Below are positions 45,110 through 57,900 of a DNA stretch of 64,000 nucleotides, one piece after another. Position 1 is the stretch's first letter. Every line of letters begins with the position of its first letter. This DNA comes from Galdieria partita (taxonomy: Eukaryota > Rhodophyta > Bangiophyceae > Galdieriales > Galdieriaceae): the NCBI GenBank assembly GCA_025991245.1, contig BQMJ01000027.1, forward strand, positions 174,451-238,450, read 5' to 3'. The notes under the pieces were generated by a model. The model ran no database searches. It saw only the letters and a list, made by a program, of their open reading frames with translations, and was not told the origin of the DNA. A program made the position numbers and the translations under genes.

Positions 45110-47482
45110 TCATTATTTGCAATAGATTGACCATTAGCAAAAGTGGGTGGTTTGGGAATAGCCTTTGGTGGAACGCAACTTTGTGAAAGTACTCTTTCAT
45201 GAATAGAGAAAGAGACCTTTTTGAGGACACGAGAATTATGTTGGAGTCGAAAAAGTTAAAACTTATGGTACGTTCGTACGTTGCTTCTATTGACTACAAC
45301 TAACAGACGACTGGAGGAGGAGGAAACCAAGTTGATAAGGATAATTTCTAGGAACCGCAAGCATTATCCTTGTTGGTCCGTTTCAAAGAAACATTGCTAT
45401 GAAAGAAATGAGAAAAGTTCAAAGTTGCAAGAGTAGTTTTCCTTTTTAAGAAGGTTTTGAATTGGAGTTAGCTGGGAAAGGAATAGTTTCTAGCTGGATA
45501 TGAACCAACCTTATATGAGTGAACTATATTGTTTGACAGTATGTGGTCGCAACTATTCATTATTGTCTAAATATTCTATTCTTTGTACTATTTTGCACAA
45601 TCTTTGGAGTCAGAAAGATGTTCTTTTTGCCTTTCCAGTTCTAGTATAGCGTGAAGCAATATACTTATGAACAATGTTTGCTGTTATTATCCATTTGCCC
45701 CAAAAATAATGCAAAGATTTCGCATTTTCAAGTTCGCTTCCGAATGAGAATGTAAGAAGAGTATTCCTCGTGAGAAAACACAGAGAGCCGCAGATGAAAG
45801 CAGCCCTTGAAGTTCTTTGCAGAAATATTTGCATCAGTCGCTGCTTATTTACTAGACGGCAGCTTATGCAACCCTGCTCTCTTTTTCATAAATAGTATTT
45901 CCTGATGACTCAATAGTTTATTGTTATGTTTTATAATGCTAGCTACAATGTTTACTGTATGTTGCCGATAACATTTCAGATTCCTCATCAATTACTTCCA
46001 TCAGTATCGTTGACGAGTTCATCACTTGGTTTTGCTCCAGCAAAGTTTCAACGAGCTTCTAGGAGATCTCCTTTAAAAGCCAAAGCTTGGCACCATTCTC
46101 GTTGCTATTAAAGAAGAATTTTAGATACAACCTTCTATGAGCAAGTGCCTACTCCGGAAGAGCAACAACTCCCTGTGCCATCGAAACTGGCATTTCCTCA
46201 GTAAAGTCAGCAAAACCCTACCAATTCTTTACTGGTAAGAAATTAGTTATGCAGAACCTGGTTTCAGTTGAGTTTTACGGATCTGGTTCTTTGAGAAACT
46301 CGCGAATACTCTATTGTTCTACCGGATAAAGAGAAATGGAACGCATTTGTACTTCGATACCAAGACTGCCTGATTCTAAAGTCTTTGACTCTTCCAACAG
46401 TAAGAAAAAACAGATTGGCCTCCACCACAGACCACAAACGATGGCAAAGAAATAAATATAAGATCGAACGTGAGCCAACGGTGCAGATTATTCAGACAGA
46501 GTATATTTTGTTTACTGTTCTCCTGACAGACCTAAAGAAATAGGTGGCAGATATTCTTTTGTATATTTCGTTGAATGGTCAGAGTCATTGCTTTCGGAAA
46601 TGCAGCCAATACGAAAATCTTGTTCTTAAAGCTTCAATTCTTTAGATTTATGTCCTCTAATATGATAGGTTTGTTTAACAATCCAACAAATACATGGAAT
46701 AATTGCAGATATGAGTATTGGAACGTTCTGTAACCTTGCTTATATTTTATCCTTCCTTCTTTGATCATTTTTATTGTACAATTGGAAATTCATAGGGTCC
46801 TCATTACATCGAATAAAGCATCCGTTTCAAGTTTCATTGAACAGTTTTGAGAATTATAAGGATTCATCTCTGTTTTCAGCTGATTGATATACTCACTTAT
46901 CCATTCCCGTCAACTTTGGCAACAGAAATGAATATCCAAATCTTGGAAAGGCTACACACACTAACCATCTCTGATGATAAACAACTGACTCCGATATATT
47001 TTTTCTTGTAGGAAGGGAAACTGGATGAATGTTGTTCACTTTTTGCAGTCTGAATTCTCTATGATAATATATATCGAGGAGTAATGGGTCTTCTGTGAGG
47101 ATGCACTATTTGTACGAGTTGTTGTAGTCTCATTGTATACAAAGTAGACAGTACTGTCTCCTATATGTTCGTTCTTAATGCTGTTCCAGCAGGTTCACTT
47201 GTTCTAGATGGAAAGAATGGCAGTTGCACTTGTGTTTGAATGATATGAATTTAAAACGATAAACATATACTCTAATTTCCATTACTCTCTATACAAGATT
47301 ACTCAACATTGGCTTCCTAGAAGTAATGAACAACAAACTATAGAGTTCGATTTAACAGCAGAAATAATTGACTCTCCTCTCGTATCTTCCACTTGCATCT
47401 CATTCATATCCAACGTTGGATGAATATTTCTTCTTTCCATCATTCCGCTATTCCTTTCAGGTTCTTCAAATGGAATACGTCT
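45110..47482. other. Start of subtelomeric zone; no intact gene recognised
   Basis: About 2.4 kb between the ESRP-like gene and the first ATPase gene. Apart from the broken coding-like block at 45926-46548, I see only short frames in AT-rich sequence. No tRNA, snRNA or transposon ends were recognised. Confidence 0.5.
45926..46548 (+). pseudogene. Possible broken or unresolved plastid-targeted gene
   Basis: A 61-codon frame starts MFYNASYNVYCMLPITFQIP and continues with Ser/Arg-rich sequence (SSSLGFAPAKFQRASRRSPL), which looks like a plastid leader. It stops at 46109-46111, but the same frame resumes with FYEQVPTPEEQQLPVPSKLA. Two further coding-like frames follow in different phases: PYQFFTGKKLVMQNLVSVEF, then KWNAFVLRYQDCLILKSLTL and KIEREPTVQIIQTEYILF. 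No convincing set of GT-AG introns joins them. Either this is a gene with unusual introns or a decayed copy. I do not recognise the family. Confidence 0.3.
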
Positions 47483-50319
47483 TCATAGATCTACAAACGA
47501 ATTCTTCAACAAATCAGAGAGTGCTTTCAGTTGATCCAACCATCCAGGATTGTCTCCAAATAATCTTTCAAGATATTCCGTAGCCCTGCGACCTAAAAAG
47601 GTTTGCAAAGATGTAGTTGAACAGAATACAACTTGAGACAATGAGGAAGTATCCAAAGTCATTCTTCCCGTATATCTAAGTGGTTCTATCTCAGAGCTGA
47701 TAGAACTGTAAATGAAACTATTATGGTGTTTTCATAACTCCATTATCCAACAGAAAATTCTGACTATCACCAAGTTGTCTGCAAACTTCTTCAGTATATT
47801 TGTTGGGTACAATCCACTGAATTGCTGTTAAATTATTCAGCTACAATTTGAGCTATGACTCCATTGGTTGTAGAAATTTAGCTACTTTTGTCTTAAAGAT
47901 TGAATGTCCAACACAAGAACTTGGCATCTGTAAGCACTTAAATGCACTACCTATCAAATACACTCTCTCATGGGTGTTTTTCAGTGTCCATGAGTGTTTG
48001 CTACGAAGAAGATTCACACTGAAGAACAAGGAACAGTTGTCTTTCATATCTGCTATTCGAATAAAAATATCAGGTCCATTGAAGTTTTGTCGAATGGGAA
48101 CAAATATTCTATCTTTTGATGCATATTTTCAAAAAATGATTTCCAAGCATTGACGTTATACGCTTTTGGGCTAGCAGCATGGATTCCACTCACTCTCGAA
48201 CTAACTGCTGGAACATATTTGGAAATAGGATCCACTTTTAAGCTGCCAATAATATCTCTAGATTCTGCTGATATATCTTCTACAAGGCTATGTCGAAGTA
48301 TACTCAATTCTCCTAGTTTGGAACAGAAACAAAATCGAACATAAAGAATAAGAGCAAATATAATTTCAAACTTGAAACCACGACTCGAAGGTGAATCAAA
48401 TCGACTTGGAGATGAAAACAAACTACAAACAAAACGAACAGGAGGAATTTCCCAGAGTTCAATTTCAATGTCCTCAAAAACAATCTTTGGAAAAAATAAC
48501 TTGAAAAAAGTTCCTCCTGATTGGTTGAGAATAGTTTGTTCATCTTGATCTTGCTCATTCCTCGTGCAATTCTCGTAATAAAAACCAAAATGATTGGCAA
48601 TATCCAATACATATTTGAAATTGCTTCCTGTTTCTAAACCATCTGACAAAGTCTCCCACATGGGAATACGAAATTCTAATATACTCGCAGAAGTAAAGAC
48701 CGATATTCCCTTTGGTGTCAACCGAGAAAGACTTACTATAAGAGAATCATTTGGATATATTTCCTCGATTCTTGTTTGCATTCATCTTCTGATTCATCAC
48801 TTGATCTCGAACGAGTGTTACTAATCTTACACAATTCTTTTAAAACATATAAGACATAATAAGGCATTCCCCCTGTATAATCATGTACTTGTTTGAAGAA
48901 CCAATCCTGTCCTTCAGGATGATTAGGGAAAATAACTTTTAGAATAGGTTCATTGTCATAAGTGGTATTTTTTATAAAGTACTTGACAGTTTCTTTTGAA
49001 AACGAGTCTAAACAAAGAAAGGATAAAACACTCGGGAAGTATAGGCATCTCGTTGTCTAGTTATGATAGCATCTGACTCCCTGCCACAACACAAATGACA
49101 AAGGGCTATCAATAAAGTTTGATAAGACTCCAAAAGAGCGATGAACGTTGTGCACTCGAGTTGCTCCTTGTGTATACACCGAATCCTTAAACTTGGTGAA
49201 GTTGTAGCCTTCCAAAGTTCCAATTTCATCAATAGACAGATATTAATAGCGTTTCTTGGTTATTCGCAAGAGTTTCTAAAGCCATTCTTTGGGACTGCCA
49301 ATATAGGAAAGAACTTAAGTAACTTCGCACTTTTTCGGAATTGCGCAAGTGCCTCCTTGCTTATCCACTCCAATAGTGTATCTTGAAAACATGTTCCTTT
49401 CACAACATTGAGAAGATTCAACACAACAGATAAAGTCTCGCTTAACAGAGCGTGTAGAGCAAGATCTCCAACATTCTCTCCCCCTTCTCAAAGCCAGGAA
49501 ACTTCCTCTAGTATCTACATAACGCAAAATACTTTCTTTGTTGATTGAAAAGAGCCTTTGAAAGTTCTCTCCAAGGCGCTTTTGCCACTCCCATACATTT
49601 GGGGTGCATAACATACCGGAAGTCGAGGAGTTTGAGATATATCTTTTGCATCGGAAGGACAGGAAGAGTCGAAAGCTTCCAGAACTTGTAATATCGCTGT
49701 TTCTCGGTTGAAAAGAGTATATTCTATCCCTGAAAAGCCAACACGATTCCACTTTTGTCAAATTCTCAATAAGCAATCCAAAATAACTCCTCTTTTTATG
49801 AATGCTTTTGTCAACTCCAAAGTCATTGAGAAGCTCATTGTCTTTTTCACAGTCACTTGAAGACGAAATTAGATCAATTCACGGGAAGCTGTCTGCATTG
49901 GTTCCTTTTATTTGGGTCCTAATGATATGATGCCATTGAGAGGTTTCGATGGAGAATTGACAAAGTAGATAGAAAGTCAATAATTAGTCTCCATTTCTTT
50001 GAAATTCAATTATATACTCTATGGATTGTGAAACATTTGATCTCTGCATATGCTGATTGAAAAGCCGACTAGTTGTCTTTTATCAAAGTATTTGTCTTCA
50101 AAATGATAACTTATGTGTCATTGCTACTAGGTGCTTGGTTCTCTTTGTGATTGATGATTTCCCCTCCAACAATTTCATTAACAAAAATTCGTTTATCTGA
50201 CAGACTTTAAGAGCTTCCTGAATACTTTCTGAATGATTGTTTGGATGAAAAGCATGTCTCCAAGTTTGAAACAAGTTGATTGTATACAACTGGCGATACC
50301 CAATAAAGACACTCTCCAA
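47483..50319 (-). CDS. P-loop ATPase with C-terminal nuclease-like region (subtelomeric copy A)
   Basis: A multi-exon reverse-strand gene; 5' end unresolved. The exon at 50098-50319 opens at a non-ATG codon. Walker A is YGSGKSAL (49572-49595), Walker B LSIDEIG (about 49219-49239), and TGGMPYYVLYVLKELC (about 48830-48876) is the TGGxP motif seen in archaeal STAND ATPases and Crinkler/RHS-type NTPases. SSRGFKFE (about 48365-48388) starts a second domain. With a 53-nt intron removed, IFVPIRQNFNGPDIFIRIAD (about 48050-48105) follows, then IQWIVPNKYTEEVCRQL, resembling a PD-(D/E)XK-type nuclease fold. The last exon has RRATEYLERLFGDNPGWLDQ and stops at 47483. The ATPase call is fairly firm; the nuclease call is inference. 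It lies next to a related gene and close to the telomere. Confidence 0.5.
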
Positions 50320-50576
50320 AGCTGTTTACTTAAAATTTAGGTTGAGTTTTGATTTTTATCCAAAGTGCTAGCTAAAATTGACTTTGTTTAGGATATATAC
50401 GTCATCTATTATTGCAAGCCAATCATCCATATCAGACTTTCTGCTTCCACAATTGTTTGTCATTAGCTTGCGAGTCAAGAAAATAAAATATTCACAATGT
50501 ATCATTTATCCTACTTTTGTAAATCATAAAGCTCAAAGCAACTCTGCTTCCATCAAAGGATCGTAAAATATCGCTT

Positions 50577-52968
50577 TTATTTTTCCAACAAAACTAGAAA
50601 ATTTTCAGGAAAGCCTTCTCTACAAAGAAATTCAACATAGTCTGGCATTGATAAACTACCCTTGGCCTCCTTAAATAGTAATGGAGTAACATAGACAATA
50701 CTTATGCAGTGTCGCCAATCAACACCTTTGAAATCCAATAAACGAAAATCTACAATCCCTCCAGAATCATCTTCTTTTAACGTGATAGTAAACTCTTCAT
50801 TCAAAATCAAACCAATTAAGTTTAGTAACTGAGGTTTATCTGTTACTCTCACTCTTCTCCTTTTCCTATTACGTTTTTGGCCACCATGGGAACTTGCCAT
50901 TGATCCTTGTTTCCTCTTTGACCTACTAGTTCATAAATTAGCCAATTCTGAAGTATTCCATGCATCTTCCTTGAAAGAAGATAGCAAAAAGGAGTTTTCG
51001 ACAGCTGCAGAGTCACGATTAGGATTGTAAAATAAGATACAGATACTTGAAGAAAAAGTATATATGCCATTGAGAATTCACAATATCCACGAAGATATAG
51101 TCAAATCGAGGATGTCGTTCTTCAAGTAATATCCAACAGGAATGAGTAAACTTTTTCAATGGAGGATCAAATTCATCTCTAATCAACCGAACCCAACTAT
51201 TACAAGATAAACTCAAGTTCCTAGAAGATCTTTTATCGGAACGAATCGTCACTTTTCCTGTTCTATTGATGAACCACAAAAAGAATAATTTTTCAAAAGT
51301 CTGTCCTCTTGTGCTCGGATCACTTCGATAATGTTCGAACAACTCAGCCAAGTAATTCTCAGAAGCATATCTTTCAAGGAAGGAGAATAACAAGATGTCA
51401 CGTGCAACGCTGTTATAAAAGGGTAAGTAGACTTCGTCAACCACAACTAATAAACCTCGATCTCGATATGCTCCGTCTGCAACCGTAATATTGGGTTAAT
51501 TTCTATCCATGAATAGCTTATAAAGCATAGAATCAAAATCGCTCTGTTCTCTTTCAGAACTAAGTCCATCAAGATAACCATTGTGCTTTCTTATCATTTC
51601 AGAATATAAATTCAAGGTGAAGCGTGTTTTTAGAGTTTCGAAACTAGCGTCCGGAAGATTATTGACAAGAAATACCATTTTGGCTATCATTCTAGGTACC
51701 AACCCAGTAAGTTCGATGACTTCATCTGAATGTTGACGAAGAATAGAGGGATCATCAGGTAAATCTTGCCACAAGTCAAACTCTTTAGAACTTAAAGGCT
51801 CCAAATAGTGTTTGACCTTTCTATAACCACTAGGTAACTTATCTTCAAATTGATGATGCTGTGAAGCTGCAATAAGAACTCCACAAAAAGGCTATTCAGG
51901 TAAATGAAAAAGTCATTATTAAAAAAGAAAAAACCATTACTTACTGTATTTATCATTGACAATTTGGCATAAAGGCAAAAGAAATCTGGCTACGTGTATG
52001 TTTGATTGCCATACTCGCTCCACAACGCATATGTTCATCTACAATAAACATATTGCGCGGTGCAAGTCCCATCATAACACGAAGAATTTCTGAAGCAAGT
52101 GATATGTTATTCTCTTTCATGGCAAAATAAATGACACACTTAAGTGGAGCACCATTCAAAGAACTACATCGAGATGAAACGAATTCTGGCAAGTCATCTG
52201 CAATATCTGCATTCATAAACAGCAACATCTTCAAGTAACAGCACTACAGAGAATTCGCTACTTTCCCCTAACCATGCCTCTGCGCTTCCAATATATTGCA
52301 GTGGAATCCTGCAATACCGTGAAAAAACAGCGGTCATATAGAGATCTAAACTCTTTCCTAGACCACTTGCTGCAGAAATAACAATTTGTCGGCGTCGAAT
52401 ACTGCTAACTTCTGTATCAAGACTTTCAATGTGTCTATTCCACCTCTTGATAAACTCTTCTCTCAGAAAGATTCTTGAGATTTTCCCAACAACTTTTTCC
52501 ACTGGGAAATCTTCGGGAAACTGCTTGGGAACAAGCAACGGTGCTATTTCTTCAAAAGTATCTTCTCCAACTTTGAAAACTTGACCTCCTACTTGTACCT
52601 TCTCTCCAATAGCTGACGCCAGAGTTTTGAACAAACACTCTTGTTGAAGATCAGGTAGGTCTGTCAACCATACATTGCTAAACTTTTCGTCAATTTTGAA
52701 ATCAGCTTGTACAAATATCTCTCTAAAGTCAATATATCTTTTACGGTCTCTGCCACGACCATTTATGAGTGAAGCAAGAAAACTCTTCGACAACCAAAAC
52801 CGGAACGTTTCTTGTCAAAAAAAGACAACGGTCTTGTAAAGCTTCTACTCCATAAATGACACTCTTTGGTTCCACAAAACACCTTAGTTCGGAATGGATA
52901 CTGAACATTGGCTGAGGAAAGACATGTAGAATGAAACGAAAAAGCAAAGTAACCAACAAGCATTGCAA
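50577..52968 (-). CDS. P-loop ATPase with C-terminal nuclease-like region (subtelomeric copy B)
   Basis: A multi-exon reverse-strand gene with the same order of motifs as copy A but very different sequence. REEFIKRWNRHIE precedes Walker A ISAASGLGKS (52347-52373). RNMFIVDEHM is Walker B (about 52027-52056). GVLIAASQHHQFEDK is a sensor-like strand, TGLVPR (51691-51708) corresponds to TGGMPY of copy A, STRGQTFEKLFF (about 51277-51312) to SSRGFKFE, and HPRFDYIFVD (51085-51114) to the GPDIFI strand. The last exon begins with a very basic KRNRKRRRVRV patch (possible nuclear signal) and has DFRLLDFKGVDWRHCISIVY; it stops at 50577. The 5' exons between 52700 and 52968 are in overlapping frames and not resolved. 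Family assignment is tentative: STAND or Crinkler/RHS-like. Confidence 0.5.
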
Positions 52969-53019
52969 CCATCCAATGTTGTCTCACAATCTCGAAATAC
53001 GATGGACGACTGCTTTAGA

Positions 53020-53640
53020 GCCAATCAATAACGGAGATGGATTTATATGGTCTGAGCCAACTGACTTGTTGTCTGCAAACAAAGAAAACCCTACAAGTTT
53101 CACAAAGTTTAACTAAATATGTTTGAGTTTACGGAGTGATGATGGCAGCTTTCAACCTTCTGTTGACCTACTTGAAGAAATCACGAAAGTTGCGATATAT
53201 GAGCTAGTTGACAGAGAGTTAGATAAAGCTTTATGAATGTTTGAGTGCTTGGCCAGTTTATATGTTTCCAAATTGTACAACAGATTTTTTAACAACTTTG
53301 AGTTTTGGCGTTGCTTTTTAGAATGTGGAGAATAGCCAAGTTTGAAAGTTTTCGTGAGAGTGGGGTTTTAATAGAACTGTTGTAGATCCGTCTGTGTTGT
53401 TTATCAGAGAAACTCTGAGGAAGCTAGAGAGTCGTGGTACTACATAGCGTGTTCAAGTACTCTAGATATGGTTGAAAAGTTTCTGACTGAGTTTCTGCTT
53501 CTTCCCCTTTTTTGCTTTTCTATGTTGGTTTTACTAGTGGAGGCAATTCTTTGTCTTGGGAAGCCACCCTTGACCACTCAGTTATGTTTCTCCAACGTTG
53601 GAGTGCTCTAGTGTTTCCAGAAGTTTCCGTGGTAGATTGT
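53020..53640 (+). pseudogene. Coding-like fragments in shifting frames, unknown gene
   Basis: Forward-strand segments read like protein but change frame: NNGDGFIWSEPTDLLSANKE, then SDDGSFQPSVDLLEEITKVA with IYELVDRELDK, YECLSAWPVYMFPNCTTDFL one phase away, RTVVDPSVLFIRETLRKLES, and GNSLSWEATLDHSVMFLQRW. No GT-AG introns explain the phase changes between neighbouring pieces. This fits a decayed gene, though chance frames cannot be excluded. Family unknown. Confidence 0.25.
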
Positions 53641-54426
53641 TGAGTTTTGTGAAACGTAGAATGTTTGAAACTTTGCGCTGTTTTAAAATGCATAAGAGGA
53701 AATGTACCGCAAGCTGTTTGAGAAATTGGACTGGATTCTTTATCAACAAACTTTCAGGCTAAATACAAATTATACATATCTCATTTCTATTGTGTTCTTG
53801 AATGAGATTTTGTTGATAATTGAAATACTCGACCAGAGTGTATAAACTCAAATCTACACAAGTCTAAACAGTACTTGATACTGATGGCACAAAACTCACA
53901 ATCTTTCAAGTTGCAAACAGCTCATCTAGACATTTTCAGCACAGTTATTCGCTCTACTTGACGAAATTTCTCTCTGAAAACTTGGCGACTACACACCAAC
54001 TCGTTCCAAGTTGTGGAAAACACGCCTCTCTGCGTGAAAGTGGCAGACAACACTCTCTTGAAATGTTTACTATCAACTAGAGCTCAGTGTTCTCCAAAAC
54101 AACTTGAAACAAGTAAATCTCCAAGGTAAGTGACAAAGGTGAGTTTATCTCACTATACATTGACGGGCTTTACTCTCGAGGGTATGCCGACACTCATTCT
54201 AGCATAACGGCTCTTCAAATAATGCAACTTTAGAGAATCAACAGTATTCTAGGTAAAGCTTTGAGTGGAAGGTTCCTTGGAAAGTGTTTACTAGGTATGT
54301 ATGAAACTATATGGCGTGCGCACTTTTAACGGTACTCGAAGAGCTCTTCAACATCGCTACTCCCAATCTCTCTTTTGTGATTTGTTGCTTGGTTAGCCAC
54401 AAGTGTTGGCTGTAGTTGCTTTGTTA

Positions 54427-54912
54427 CTACCTGTTTTGAAGTGGATAAAACTGTTCCTTTTTATGAAAATATAAGTAGCTGAATTTAGAGGAGAACTTTT
54501 TAGTACGAAAAAAGCTTTGAAGTTTTATGACTTTGCACTTTTTGAAATACCAACCAAGGCCCGGTTTGGTTTGTTCGTTTCCTGTCAACGACTTGACTTG
54601 AACCTCAAAGTCGCTTCTAAGTTCCTGTCGAGTGCTACGTAGGTACTGTTCGAAAATTGTTAATCTTAATTCCTTGACTCTTTTAAGACAGTGACCCTGC
54701 GGATTACTGGGGAACCACTCGGCACAAAGGCTCCAAATAGTCTTTGAGGCTGAACCCTTGCGGCGATACAATCTTGTAATGTAACCTGGTTTTCGAAGTT
54801 GAATTGAACTGTTGTCCTGTGAACAATAGATGAGGACTGTCTCTTGTGGAACAATCACCAGGATCTTTTGTAACAGTCGGAGTATATTCTGAGTTGATTC
54901 TCTTCGATTCAT
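54427..54912 (-). other. Orphan 161-codon open frame
   Basis: An ATG-to-stop frame of 161 codons, Lys/Arg-rich, with no recognised domain. A second frame of 63 codons lies just upstream (54946-55137). Stops close to the ATG show it is not an exon extension of that frame. It may be a chance frame in the less AT-rich part of the subtelomere or a lineage-specific gene. Confidence 0.15.
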
Positions 54913-57900
54913 TAAAAAACGATTCTTTTCATTGTCAGTTTTTGTCTACTGAGAATGTATTGTCCAAGTGGAGAGGGGAGATTGGCTCGTGGCAACTGAA
55001 CTGCACAGTTCAACTATGAGTTGCTGTTTCGAAAACGGACGTGAACAGAGTTTGTACACAGACTTTGAAGCATCTTTACGTCGTTGTTTGCTAATCTTAC
55101 TTGACGAGGTCACTTGAAGGATGCAATTTCGAAACAAGACTTGGAAGAAAAAGAGTGTCTGATGGGAAAAACTTTCACAAAAGAGAGGCTTCGCAACTCA
55201 TCGGCATAGTGTATGTTTGGAGTAGCTACTGTAGTCTTTTGTGCTCAAGTCTATAAATACTCAGCAGTTGACAGTTTGTGAGACACAGTTTTGGAAAGGA
55301 TATTGTTTGAATAGTATTACTGTTGGCACTTAAATAGCCCTGTCTTTCTATTGGGAAATCACAAACAACTATACAACGTATAATTCTATAAGAAGGCTGA
55401 CAAGTACAAAGTATACAAATTGACAACTATCTACGAATTTATAAATACATTGCTCATTTTAGACAGCGATTCTTTCAGCATATTAAATTACTCTACTGAG
55501 CAACATTCCTATATATGCGCATCATATTCCAGGATCTTCCTACGTTACAAAGCAAAATTGAGCAAGACATGAATATTTTATTCTTGATGCCTTGTTTACC
55601 TGAACGATCGATCTTCATACTGGTGGGTACGGTTGCCAAAATTCTATTTTCGTAGAAGTCTGGCGTTCGTGAATGAATACACGCTTAATTTCGTGACTAG
55701 TTAATTATACAAGAAGAACTCTAGCCAACATTGGATTGTCATAATGATGAAAATGTCTGAAAGGCAAGGAATTTTTTCTATTCAATTGATAATAAAAAGT
55801 GTACACTACACGTAATTTCATTTATAGACAAATTACCTTGTCATTTATATACAAACGAGAAAGACTTTTAGCCAAGAAAGAAAGACAAACACCAACTGCA
55901 ATACACAGTACCAAAAAGAACCATTATAGAAGGAAAATACAATTGATAGCATCGAAGAAATCGAATCTTGGCAATTTGCATATGCTTTAACCCAATTCAG
56001 GAGAGGCGAGAAACTCAACGTTTAGCCACTTTGTTTCACAAAGATGTAAGCAGAGAGACTTTAAAGAATCAACGTAAATTCTTAAAAAAAAGCAAAGACT
56101 AGAATTAACCATTCAAGTTTTACCAATCAGCCAATCAGAATTATTCATAATTGGACAGAGCTGGGGCCAATGCAGTAGAGCTATTACCCAACGCCAAAAA
56201 AAGAAAGTTCTCGTATCGCTTTATAAGAAAAACTTTATTATGAAGAACAACTGTATAAAAATGCTTCTAAGACCAGAGTTGAAAAGAAAAGTCTCAAACA
56301 GCCCAATATCGATCAAAACAAAAAATAGAGATGCAAGACAATTGACATGAGAAGCTTTATTTATCACAGAAACTTATTGAAGACAACATGTATTTGTGAG
56401 AGTTTCACGTAGAATATTTAATTGAAAAGAGAAAAAAAACCCAAAAATTTCTGGCAACAACAATATCAGTTCAAAACGAACTACTCACCCAAAACAAGGA
56501 CAAACACAATCAAATTTCTAAATTACAGGAAGTCTAGGAGAAGAAAAAGTTTACGAATTTTATATAACCCAGTGGCGAATTAAAACAATTAGGAAAACAT
56601 ATAAAAGCGGACGATACAAAAAGTTCGGAATAAAATACATTAAAACTATAAAGTTGTCTATAATGCACAATGCTGGAATCATTTCCGAACACTGTGATGT
56701 GAAAGAGGAAAAAGATTAACATAAAAAACACCTAAAGTAGTACCTTGGAAAAAACTACATATTCAAAAACCATGCTCACTCAACAAGAAGGAATGCAATT
56801 TTACAATGAAACCTCTATTCTTTACCAGCGACTAAATTAGAAAGTGATATCTGTGAAAACAATATTAGCAAATAATATATAGAACCTTAGTAGATTGTGT
56901 TGCAAATGAAAAACTTGTTGCATTGTAGATTTTGCTAGGCTGAATTAGAATCCAAGCTGGGTCGTTGGGAAATCCAGTAAGAAGTTATTTGAGTTCACAT
57001 GAGGGTTCATTGATTCATTTCCCTTTTAGCTGTCATGGGCTGTGTTTTGTCATACGTAGCCAATTCTCGACAAAGTACAAAAATTTTTCAAAATTTTTTT
57101 AAAGCAGATATTTGTGGAAAAAAAGTTGTAGAAATTGGTTTGTATATAGTAATTTTTGTTTTCTTGTTTCATATGAACTTTTTCACAATTAGCCAACAGT
57201 AAGCTCCAACTGTCTAAAAATGGCTAGAGTGCTATTTATTTGTAAATATAAAAATAACTAGTGGTGGGTCGAAATCAACAGAAATGGATGAGTAAAAGAA
57301 TCGAACTTACCAAGCTCTTCTTTCATATTCCATTGTCCTTCGGAAAAGTTGAGGAAAGACCAACGATTGATTCAAAATCTCTATGGTGCATTTTTGCATA
57401 CATGACATAGTTGGAAATTTTTGAGCCAGTTTGCAAGTACACTAGAATATTTACAAGTAGAGCTTCTCCTGCAGTGTCTCAAATACCACAGCATTTCAAG
57501 TTGAGCCGTTAACAAAGCTGCTAGTCGCAAACTTGATCTTGCTCCCTATTAAAACGTAGAAATAAATATGTGCCTCTGTACAACACATTCTTTTAATTTG
57601 TATTAACAAAGTATCGATTTGGACGCTAGATAAGTATGAAAAGCAAAAGCGCATTGAAAAATCTTAGGGTAATCATGGAAGAAATAGAATTTCGATTGGA
57701 GGACTTCCCAAATAAAGAGTTTCAAGTAGAAAATTCTAGAGAAAAGAGCTAGAAAGAAAACAAAATATTATGCAATGCATACTAAAAGACTAAAAAAGTA
57801 TTTAAAGATAAGAAAACAAAGAAGAACAAATTGATTGTAGAGAAAAAGAGTGAAAGTACAATATGACCAATAAGGAAAAATGCTACGCAGTGATATAATC

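Noticed and set aside
56161-57100. Possible small nuclear RNA (an AATTTTT-like Sm site near 57080)
   Set aside because: No flanking conserved U1, U2, U4, U5 or U6 sequence or stem pairing was recognised; the motif is common in AT-rich DNA.
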